DNA from: Roseibium sediminicola
Lineage (GTDB): Bacteria > Pseudomonadota > Alphaproteobacteria > Rhizobiales > Stappiaceae
NCBI RefSeq assembly: GCF_023156505.1
Contig: NZ_JALNMJ010000004.1
Span: forward strand, 248,001 to 312,000
Reading direction: 5' to 3'
DNA: 64,000 bases
Made by a program: the position numbers and the translations under genes. Shown piece after piece: positions 43,219-49,945 of this stretch (position 1 is its first letter; each line of letters starts with the position of its first letter). The notes under the pieces are model-generated. The model searched no databases and was not told the origin of the DNA. It saw only the letters and a list, made by a program, of their open reading frames with translations.

Positions 43219-44436
43219 ATGCTAGGGATTAAACGGGACATCGGGCGCGTCGGAAACAAGGTTTCCCGAAAGAGCGACCGGACCTTTTATGCGGTGCTCG
43301 CGGGGGCAACCCTTCTCATCTCAGGGTTTGCGGCGACGGTGACCGGTCTCGGCACCTCCCTGTCGACGGCGCATTTATCCGCTGAAGATGGCGCGGCGCC
43401 GAACTTGACACTGTCTCAGGTCGAACCAAATGCTGCTTCGCCAGACCAGGCAACCCTGGCAACCGGCATTGCCGTCAGCCTTGGCGTCGCTTTCCTGCCC
43501 GCGCGCAACAAACCCGCGGCTGAGACCGAGATCGACCTTCAGCAAGAACTGGCCCAGGCAAGAGCTCGCGAAGCCTCGGCGCGCCAGAACGCCAAGACAC
43601 AACTGGCCGCAAAACTCGCCAGACTGAAACTTGCCCGCACGCTGCTGGCCGCCCAGGCGCGTTCCAAGGCAGCGCAGACGTCCGTCACCGTGGCCGCGCT
43701 GCAGGCAACCGGCACGTCCGCTGAGGCTACCGCCGACGTGATCGCCAAACCGGCCGAAATCGTCGTCGCAAGCCTTTCAGCGTCTGTTCCCGTAAAGCCT
43801 GGCGCAATCCTGCCACCGACGCCCGACGTCAAACCGGAGCCGCCGCGCCGCAGCAAGCCTGAGACCGCAACAAGGCCCTCCCCTGAACCGGAGCAAGACG
43901 CCTCACCGGTCCTCGCCTATGCGCGTCCGGGCAATCCGCAGGATGACGAAAACGGTGTCTTCGGCGGTCTCGGAAAGCTGTTCGGCGGCACCAAGGGCAT
44001 GCCGGGGCCGTCCAGCAAAGTCGCCGTCTATGACATCAGCGCCGCCACCGTGCACATGCCGGATGGCACCAAGCTGGAAGCCCATTCGGGCATCGGCCAC
44101 CGGATGGACAACCCGAAATACGCCCATGTGCGGATGGCCGGCCCGACTCCGCCGAACATCTATCGCCTGCGCATGCGCGAAAGCCTCTTCCACGGCGTCG
44201 AAGCCATCCGCATGCTGCCGACAGACCGCGCCGCCATGAAGGGCCGGGACGGCATGCTGACCCACACGCGCCTGCTGCGCCGCTCCATCGGCTCTCATGG
44301 CTGTGTCGCCTTCAAGGACTACAACAAGTTCCTGAACGCCTTCAAACGCGGCAAGGTCAAGACCATGATCGTGGTGCCGTCGATCGAAAAACTGCCGACC
44401 TATCTGGCGAAACTGGAACGCGGCGCCGGGGCGTAA
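43219..44436 (+). CDS. Membrane-anchored DUF2778 (Tlde1-like L,D-transpeptidase fold) protein
   Basis: A 405-aa protein. A single hydrophobic helix near 23-45 anchors it. A long Ala/Lys/Pro-rich periplasmic linker with a coiled-coil look (about 95-245) follows. The C-terminal domain (about 265-395) is DUF2778: VYDISAATVHMPDG, LEAHSGIGHRMDNPKYAHVR, GPTPPNIYRLRMRESLFHGVEAIRM, and the active site RRSIGSHGCVAF with His360 and Cys362. The fold is shared with L,D-transpeptidases and the Tlde1 effector, so peptidoglycan peptide exchange or cleavage is likely. No secretion-system gene is adjacent, so a housekeeping wall role is favoured. Confidence 0.85.
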   Translation: MLGIKRDIGRVGNKVSRKSDRTFYAVLAGATLLISGFAATVTGLGTSLSTAHLSAEDGAAPNLTLSQVEPNAASPDQATLATGIAVSLGVAFLPARNKPAAETEIDLQQELAQARAREASARQNAKTQLAAKLARLKLARTLLAAQARSKAAQTSVTVAALQATGTSAEATADVIAKPAEIVVASLSASVPVKPGAILPPTPDVKPEPPRRSKPETATRPSPEPEQDASPVLAYARPGNPQDDENGVFGGLGKLFGGTKGMPGPSSKVAVYDISAATVHMPDGTKLEAHSGIGHRMDNPKYAHVRMAGPTPPNIYRLRMRESLFHGVEAIRMLPTDRAAMKGRDGMLTHTRLLRRSIGSHGCVAFKDYNKFLNAFKRGKVKTMIVVPSIEKLPTYLAKLERGAGA

Positions 44437-44461
44437 CGCCAGAAGCTCCGGTTTACTCAAC

Positions 44462-44511
44462 AAGCCTCCGTGATAGACTTGGATCATCCGACCAGGCTGT
44501 CACGGAGGCTT
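44462..44511 (+). promoter_or_regulatory. 12-bp perfect hairpin that buries the Shine-Dalgarno of the next gene
   Basis: AAGCCTCCGTGA (44462-44473) is exactly complementary to TCACGGAGGCTT (44500-44511) with a 26-base loop, 26 bp after the DUF2778 stop. The right arm contains the GGAGG (44504-44508) used by the GTG at 44514 and is followed by TTTT. It can act as a terminator of the upstream gene, as a ribosome-site mask for the downstream one, or both. Confidence 0.75.
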
Positions 44512-44513
44512 TT

Positions 44514-45122
44514 GTGCGTTTTTCAAGCTGTTTCAACTCTGCTGCTGCCCTCGTCACATCTCTGCTGATCAGCGTTTTGGGGGCAAAAGCTGCATCAAAA
44601 GACTGCAAATCCGACATCCAAGCCCTCATGAAGGCTGGCGAAATCGCCAAAAACTACCTGCTTGTGGCGGAACTGAGCATGGGCGGCCAAGTGGTTCAAA
44701 ACAGCGAGCAATATTATCGTGACTACAGCCACTTCTATCAAATCATCAAACAGACAGGGCTGCACTGGCTGGTCCTGGACGATCAGGAATACACCTCGAG
44801 CGACGGCAAAAACTGGACGGCCAGTCAGACACGCGATCCGGACTGGCTCGCCGAAACCCTGAAACGCAACGCGGAAACACGTGCGTCCATCAAGGACGTT
44901 GACTGCGGCAGCGAAAAGCTTGGCGACAAGACCTTCACTACCTACAGCTATGTTCAGGAAACGACGGCACCTGTCGAATCGATTTCCACCGTGACGCTAT
45001 GGGTCGATCCGGACACTTCCCTGCCCGCAAAACGCCACACGAAAACAATGACCGGCGGACAGGAGATCGAGACATCTGTCCGCTATGAATGGCTCGATAC
45101 GCTTGAATTGCCGACACCTTGA
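44514..45122 (+). CDS. Secreted protein of unknown function
   Basis: A 202-aa protein with a signal peptide (about 1-26, cleavage after AKA). The mature part shows a beta-rich pattern (YLLVAELSMGGQVVQNSEQYY; WLVLDDQEYTSSDGKNWTAS; SISTVTLWVDPDTSLPAKRHTKTMTGGQEIETSVRYEWLD) that reminds me of lipoprotein-carrier or periplasmic outer-membrane-assembly beta-sheet proteins, but I cannot assign a family. Two Cys, near 31 and 125 of the precursor, may pair. The GTG start at 44514 has GGAGG five bases away, buried in a strong hairpin. Confidence 0.72.
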   Translation: MRFSSCFNSAAALVTSLLISVLGAKAASKDCKSDIQALMKAGEIAKNYLLVAELSMGGQVVQNSEQYYRDYSHFYQIIKQTGLHWLVLDDQEYTSSDGKNWTASQTRDPDWLAETLKRNAETRASIKDVDCGSEKLGDKTFTTYSYVQETTAPVESISTVTLWVDPDTSLPAKRHTKTMTGGQEIETSVRYEWLDTLELPTP

Positions 45123-45194
45123 CCCTTGTTCTCGACATTGCCGCCAACCGGCGCTAAATGAAGTCTCCGAACTCATTTCTTCCCGGATCTCTTC

Positions 45195-45365
45195 TTGACC
45201 AAAATCCTGATCTTCTTTCTGTTTCTGGTCGCCGCGATCCAGGTGATAAAGCCGATTGGCTGGCCGGGGCTGAAACAGCGCAAGGACGCCTGGAAGCTGG
45301 TCGCCGGCGTCGTTGTCATTACCTTCGCCTCGGTGGTCCTGACCGCCCTGTTCCAGGGGCTTTGA
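45195..45365 (+). CDS. Very small two-helix membrane protein (56 aa)
   Basis: An open frame from TTG 45195 to TGA 45365 gives 56 residues starting MTKILIFFLFLVAAIQVI and ending TALFQGL. Hydrophobic segments lie at about 3-18 and 35-52, with a basic loop (GLKQRKDAWK) between. The downstream kinase gene starts 33 bp later. The ribosome site is weak. Small proteins of this shape are common in this order, but I cannot name one with certainty. Confidence 0.55.
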   Translation: MTKILIFFLFLVAAIQVIKPIGWPGLKQRKDAWKLVAGVVVITFASVVLTALFQGL

Positions 45366-45398
45366 GCGCCTTTCTCCAGTCTTTCACGGTCAGATTCC

Positions 45399-45899
45399 AT
45401 GTCCGAGAAAATCTCTCCCGTCCTTCATCTGCTCTGCGGCAAGGTCGCCTCCGGCAAATCGACCCTGGCCGACAGGCTCGCCTGTGAACCGAACACGGTT
45501 CTGCTGCGCGAGGATGCCCTGTTGTCCGGCCTTTATGGCGAGGACATGCAAACGCTCAAGGATTTCGTGGAGTATTCGGGCCGGCTCAGACGCACGATCG
45601 CGCCGCATATCGTGGCGCTGCTGAAAACCGGCACCGCCGTGGTGCTCGACTTCCAGGCCAACACGAAAGACGCCAGGGCCTGGATGAAGGGGCTTTTCGA
45701 ACAGGCGGAATGCGATCACCGGCTCCACGTTCTCGACGTGCCGGACGAAATCTGCAAAGCGCGGCTGAAACAGCGCAACGCCTCGGGCAAACACGAATTC
45801 TCGGTAACGGAAGAGCAGTTCGACCGGATCAGCAACCATTTCCAGCGCCCGACGGAAGACGAGGGCTTTGTCCTCGAGATCCATCGGATTGAAAGTTAG
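45399..45899 (+). CDS. P-loop kinase-like ATPase
   Basis: A 166-aa protein with a Walker A loop GKVASGKST (14-22) and a zeta-toxin/AAA_33-like layout. Arg/Asp-containing motifs (LLREDALLSGLYGEDM; AVVLDFQANTKDAR) and a lid-like segment (CKARLKQRNASGKHEF) follow. It probably phosphorylates a small molecule or nucleotide. No antitoxin gene is adjacent. It ends 3 bp from the convergent RluC-like gene. Confidence 0.85.
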   Translation: MSEKISPVLHLLCGKVASGKSTLADRLACEPNTVLLREDALLSGLYGEDMQTLKDFVEYSGRLRRTIAPHIVALLKTGTAVVLDFQANTKDARAWMKGLFEQAECDHRLHVLDVPDEICKARLKQRNASGKHEFSVTEEQFDRISNHFQRPTEDEGFVLEIHRIES

Positions 45900-45902
45900 C
45901 CG

Positions 45903-46922
45903 TCAGCGCTTGTTGAGCGAATCGTCCGGGTCGTCGACTTCCGGATCGTAATCGGTCGCGTCGAAGCCAAGCAGGTTCCAGGTCTGCTGCATATGCGGCG
46001 GTAGCGGCGCGGAGACATCGATCTGACCGTGACCGGACGGGTGCGGGATCACGATCCGGCGGGCCAGCAGATGCAGCCTGTTCTGGATTCCGCCCGGCAG
46101 CTCCCAGTTCTCGATGTTGAAATACTTGTCGTCGCCGATGATCGGATGGCCGATATGGGCGGCATGGGCTCTCAGCTGGTGCGTGCGGCCGGTGACCGGC
46201 TTCATGGTCACCCAGGAGAGCTTCTGGCCGGATTTTTCAAACACCGAATAGAGCGACACGGCGTGCTGGGCATCGTCGTCGCCCTGACGGGCGACCTGCA
46301 TGCGCTCCTCGCCCTCGTTGCGGGCCAGAAAGGTCGAGATCCGGCCCTGAAACGGCTTCGGAACGCCGGCAAGCATCGCCCAATAGATCTTGCGTGTGTT
46401 GCGGTGGCGGAAGGCCTTGGTCAGCTCTTGCGCCGCCTGGCGCGTGCGCGCCACCAGGATGATGCCGGAGGTTTCCCGGTCGAGACGGTGCACCAGACGC
46501 GGCTTGTTGCCCTTGCGGTCCGTATAAGCCTCGAGCATGCCGTCCAGATGGCGCTTCAGGCCGGAACCGCCCTGGACGGCCAGGCCGGCGGGCTTGTTCA
46601 GCACCATCACGTGATTGTCCTCGAAAAGCAGCATGTCCTCGATGGCCTTGCGGTCGTCGGCAATCAGCTTGGTCGATTTCGGCCGGGCATTCTTCTTGTC
46701 GTCCGCTGGCAGCTCAACACCGAGCGGTGGGATGCGGATCGTCTGACCCTTGGCAATGCGGGTGTTGCTTTCCGCGCGCTTGCCGTCGACCCGCACCTGA
46801 CCGGTGCGCAGGAGTTTTTGCAGACGGCCGAAGCCGAGTCCCGGATAATGGGCCTTGAACCAACGGTCGAGGCGCATGCCCGCCTCGTCGGCGGTCACTT
46901 GTTTCTGTTCAATCGCGGACAT
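45903..46922 (-). CDS. rluC: RluC/RluD-type pseudouridine synthase
   Basis: A 339-aa enzyme that isomerises uridine to pseudouridine in 23S rRNA. The N-terminal S4 RNA-binding domain is about 14-65 (MRLDRWFKAHYPGLGFGRLQKLLRTGQVRV). The catalytic domain carries Asp148 in VHRLDRETSG, and VTGRTHQLRAHAAHIGHPIIGDDKY is the other family motif. The ATG at 46922 (MSAIEQKQVT) is preferred over 46994. The target uridines cannot be told. Confidence 0.92.
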   Translation of the reverse strand: MSAIEQKQVTADEAGMRLDRWFKAHYPGLGFGRLQKLLRTGQVRVDGKRAESNTRIAKGQTIRIPPLGVELPADDKKNARPKSTKLIADDRKAIEDMLLFEDNHVMVLNKPAGLAVQGGSGLKRHLDGMLEAYTDRKGNKPRLVHRLDRETSGIILVARTRQAAQELTKAFRHRNTRKIYWAMLAGVPKPFQGRISTFLARNEGEERMQVARQGDDDAQHAVSLYSVFEKSGQKLSWVTMKPVTGRTHQLRAHAAHIGHPIIGDDKYFNIENWELPGGIQNRLHLLARRIVIPHPSGHGQIDVSAPLPPHMQQTWNLLGFDATDYDPEVDDPDDSLNKR

Positions 46923-47042
46923 CTTAATCTCAATTTCTGCTGCAGGCGTCGTCGCGCCGCGCATCTCCAGCGCCGCCGCGTATCCGCGGGGCAAAACGTT
47001 CCGCTGCGTATAGGCGGAATCGCGCCGGAAGGGAAGAAATTC

Positions 47043-47426
47043 TTATGTCGCGACCTGGCGCATGATCATCAGCCCGGCAAACACAGCCAGGATCGACAGG
47101 GCGACGGACATCAGAATGTAGACGAGCGCGAGATGGGTGTCGCCCCGCTCCCACAGCACCGAGGTGTCGAGGGAAAAGGCCGAGAAAGTGGTGAAACCGC
47201 CGAGAAAACCGGTGGCCACGAAATAGCGCAGATCCTGAAGGTTGCCGGTCTCATGCTTGACCAGCCAGCCGACGAACAGCCCCATCACCAGTGAACCGAC
47301 CACATTGACGGTCAATGTTCCGACCGGAAAACCCGGGCCGAACAGGCGCAGCGTCATCATGGAGACCAGATGCCGACCGCCTGCCCCCAGCCCGCCGCCC
47401 AGCATGACCAGAAGGAGATGTTTCAA
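47043..47426 (-). CDS. crcB: CrcB/Fluc fluoride channel
   Basis: A 127-aa four-helix inner-membrane protein. Dimeric Fluc channels expel fluoride. Signatures are GGGLGAGGRHLVS, GTLTVNVVGSLVMGL (with the pore Asn) and TGFLGGFTTFSAFSLD (the Phe track). It begins only 11 bp after the stop of a desaturase gene, so it appears cotranscribed. No fluoride riboswitch was seen upstream. Confidence 0.93.
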   Translation of the reverse strand: MKHLLLVMLGGGLGAGGRHLVSMMTLRLFGPGFPVGTLTVNVVGSLVMGLFVGWLVKHETGNLQDLRYFVATGFLGGFTTFSAFSLDTSVLWERGDTHLALVYILMSVALSILAVFAGLMIMRQVAT

Positions 47427-47437
47427 ACGCGAGCCCC

Positions 47438-48226
47438 TTATTCCCCGGGTGCCGCGGGTTTCTGTTCGCCCGCCTGTCCCATCTGTTCGAACACCTTGAC
47501 CTGTTCATCGTATTTCGGGTCGATCGTGCCGCAGACCCGGTCCCAGAACGAGAAGAAATTGGCGAAATTGTACTTGAACCGGGAATGATGCTGGTCGTGG
47601 AAGGTGACGCAGACCATTGGCGAGGGCATGCGCGACATGGGCGAGGCCCAGAACTCGAAGCCCGAATGGCCAATCGTGCCGTTGAAATGGTCCCAGAGGC
47701 GATGAACGATCAGCACAGGGATCGGGATCGGCAGGATGATCACCGCCCACAGGTAATAGCTCTGCATCACGAAAGCATCGAAGAGGTCGTCGGAATAAGT
47801 GCTCCATACCGTCGGCGCGACCGAACGGTGATGCTCGGCGTGGAACCGGTAGAGCCATTTGGTGTGCATCAGCCGGTGGCCCCAGTAGAACCAGGTGTCG
47901 AAGGCGATGATGGAGACGACGAACATCAAGATCGCCGACCACCAGGTCAGCTCCAGCGGCGCCACCAGCGTCCAGCCCTTCATCGACAGGAAGATGCCGA
48001 CGGCAAGGCAGCCGGCCGTTACGGTAAGCGAAGAAACGCTGGCGCGGATTTCCTTCCACATGCGTTTCTCGCCGCGCCGGTGCTGCTGGATCCGCCGCTC
48101 CGGATGGCGGTTCTGGATCTGCACCAGCACCCAGCCGGTCGCGAAATAGAGGAACACGTTCACGCCATAACACGCCGCGTAGATCGGCAGAAACTCAAGC
48201 AATACTGTCAGCGCATGATCGAACAT
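47438..48226 (-). CDS. Sterol-desaturase/fatty-acid-hydroxylase family protein (tandem copy 1)
   Basis: A 262-aa integral-membrane di-iron oxygenase. The eight-histidine signature is complete: GHRLMH, HAEHHRS, GHSGFE and HDQHHS. Hydrophobic helices are near 15-35, 65-85, 90-110 and 165-185. Family members hydroxylate or desaturate lipids. It is the last of three tandem homologues on the minus strand and is followed by crcB. The substrate is unknown. Confidence 0.9.
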   Translation of the reverse strand: MFDHALTVLLEFLPIYAACYGVNVFLYFATGWVLVQIQNRHPERRIQQHRRGEKRMWKEIRASVSSLTVTAGCLAVGIFLSMKGWTLVAPLELTWWSAILMFVVSIIAFDTWFYWGHRLMHTKWLYRFHAEHHRSVAPTVWSTYSDDLFDAFVMQSYYLWAVIILPIPIPVLIVHRLWDHFNGTIGHSGFEFWASPMSRMPSPMVCVTFHDQHHSRFKYNFANFFSFWDRVCGTIDPKYDEQVKVFEQMGQAGEQKPAAPGE

Positions 48227-48282
48227 ATCTTGTCTTACATCCAGTTGGTCGGTTGGCTGACACGGCGCGGTCGCGTGCGGGC

Positions 48283-49065
48283 TTACCCGGTTGCCTTTAC
48301 CTTGGTCTCTTCATTGTCCGGGATCTCGCCGGTCTCTTCCATCGATTGCACAAGCGCATCGTATTTCGGATGCACGGTGCCGCAGACCCGGTCCCAGAAT
48401 GAAAAGAAGTTACCGTAATTGTAGTGGAACTGCGAATGATGCAGATCATGGAAGGTCGTGCAGATCAGCGGTGACGGGAAACGCGAGGATTTCGACGCGA
48501 AATATTCGAAGCCCGAATGGCCGACCATCCCGGAAATCTGGTCGAACAGCCGCAGCGCGAACACGCTGAGCGCGGGCACCGGCAGCACGAACCAGACCAG
48601 GAAATAGAAGAAATGCTCGATCAGAGTGTCCACCGTGGTCGATGAATCGTTGCTCCAGACCGTCGGCGCGATCGAACGGTGATGCGGAACATGATACTTG
48701 TAGAGCGACGGCCAGTGCAGGATCCGGTGACCCCAATAGAACCAGGCATCGAACAACACGAAGCAGACGGCGAACATCAGCGGGAAGGACCACCAGGACA
48801 GCGCAAGCGGCGCCACCAGCGTCCAGCCCTGCGTCTGCGCGAAAAAACCCGCCGACATCAGCACCGATGACGTCGCCAGCGCCTGCATCGAGGCCTTGAT
48901 TTCTTCCGCCTGGCGTTTCAGCCCGTCGCGGTGCTTCTGGATGCGCCGCTCCGGATGGCGGGCATTGATCGCCAGCATTGTGAAGCCGGTCGCGAAATAG
49001 AGCACCACCATCGCCAGATAGGTCAGCGCGAAAATCGTGAGATAATCGACCAGCAACGCCATCAC
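48283..49065 (-). CDS. Sterol-desaturase/fatty-acid-hydroxylase family protein (tandem copy 2)
   Basis: A 260-aa homologue with the same histidine boxes: GHRILH, HVPHHRS, GHSGFE and HDLHHS, and the shared FFSFWDRVCGT signature near the end. Its start overlaps the stop of copy 3 by 4 bp (ATGA), while copy 1 begins 56 bp later. The three are alike enough in order and motifs to be duplicates that have since diverged. It is predicted to bind two irons and use O2 on a membrane lipid. Confidence 0.9.
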   Translation of the reverse strand: MMALLVDYLTIFALTYLAMVVLYFATGFTMLAINARHPERRIQKHRDGLKRQAEEIKASMQALATSSVLMSAGFFAQTQGWTLVAPLALSWWSFPLMFAVCFVLFDAWFYWGHRILHWPSLYKYHVPHHRSIAPTVWSNDSSTTVDTLIEHFFYFLVWFVLPVPALSVFALRLFDQISGMVGHSGFEYFASKSSRFPSPLICTTFHDLHHSQFHYNYGNFFSFWDRVCGTVHPKYDALVQSMEETGEIPDNEETKVKATG

Positions 49066-49844
49066 GCCTGATCCCGCTTACCGGCGGCATAGAGCTCTTC
49101 GAAGCCTTCGACCCGCTCGTCATAGGTCGGATGGATGGTGCCGCAGAACCGGTCCCAGAAGGAGAAGTAGTTGGCGTAATTGTAGACGAAATACTGGTGG
49201 TGCTGGTCGTGGTAGAGCGTGCACAGCAGCGGCCAGGGTTTGCGCGCGCTCGGGCTTGCGAAATGCTCATAGCCGCAATGGCCGACCGCAGCCGAGATCT
49301 GGTCGAACAGGCGATGTCCCAGGAACACGAGCGCCGGCATCGGCACGACGAACAGCACCAGGGCATAATAGGAATGCGCAAACAGCGTGTCGACGCTGGA
49401 GCCGGCATCGTTCGACCAGACCGTCGGCGTCACCGTCATGTGATGCGGCTTGTGGAACCTGTAGAACATCTTGGTGTGCAGGATCCGGTGGCCCCAGTAG
49501 AACCAGGTGTCATGCAGCATCAGCGAAATCACGAAGAACAGCGGCACGGACCACCAGGACAGCGCGACAGGCGCAAACAGGGTCCAGCCCTTCATCTGGG
49601 CATAAAGGCCGATCGACAGGCAGACGCTGGTGATCATCAGCTGCTTCATCGAGGAGCGGATGTCGCGCAAGGCGTCGTGGGTCGGCTCCCGCTTCTGGAT
49701 CTTGCGGTCCGGGTGGCGCTTGTTCAGCAGCGTCATCACAGTTCCGGTCGTGAACAGCACGACAAGGCTGGTCGCATAGAGCCCGACAACCATGGCCAGA
49801 AACGCCATGGGACCCGTTCCGAAACTGCCGACAAAAAATTCCAT
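49062..49844 (-). CDS. Sterol-desaturase/fatty-acid-hydroxylase family protein (tandem copy 3)
   Basis: A 260-aa homologue with GHRILH, HKPHHMT, GHCGYE and HDQHHQ histidine boxes, plus the FFSFWDR-like YFSFWDRFCGT. It differs from the other two in MTVTPTVW, CGYEHF and its loops, so it is the most divergent copy. It is the first gene of the run, coupled to copy 2. The patatin gene is 101 bp upstream on the same strand. Confidence 0.9.
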   Translation of the reverse strand: MEFFVGSFGTGPMAFLAMVVGLYATSLVVLFTTGTVMTLLNKRHPDRKIQKREPTHDALRDIRSSMKQLMITSVCLSIGLYAQMKGWTLFAPVALSWWSVPLFFVISLMLHDTWFYWGHRILHTKMFYRFHKPHHMTVTPTVWSNDAGSSVDTLFAHSYYALVLFVVPMPALVFLGHRLFDQISAAVGHCGYEHFASPSARKPWPLLCTLYHDQHHQYFVYNYANYFSFWDRFCGTIHPTYDERVEGFEELYAAGKRDQA

Positions 49845-49945
49845 TTACCTGACTATCCGCTCATGCAACGCGTGTTGGTATTGTGCGTAGCGAAACAACG
49901 GTCCACACGTCAAGGAAACACTTGCCAATTTCCCGGTTCGCCGGG

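Noticed and set aside
43219-44436. Type VI secretion effector (Tlde1)
   Set aside because: The catalytic domain is related, but the protein has its own membrane anchor and long linker, with no immunity gene or secretion genes nearby.
45399-45899. Zeta-toxin part of a toxin-antitoxin pair
   Set aside because: No small antitoxin gene adjoins it. The 56-aa upstream protein is a membrane protein, and the kinase fold is shared by many harmless enzymes.
46029-47294. 421-codon open frame antisense to the pseudouridine synthase and crcB
   Set aside because: Both underlying genes are clear family members. The opposite frame shows no homology or ribosome site.
47427-47437. Fluoride riboswitch ahead of crcB
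   Set aside because: Only 11 bp separate crcB from the upstream desaturase gene, which leaves no room for an aptamer.
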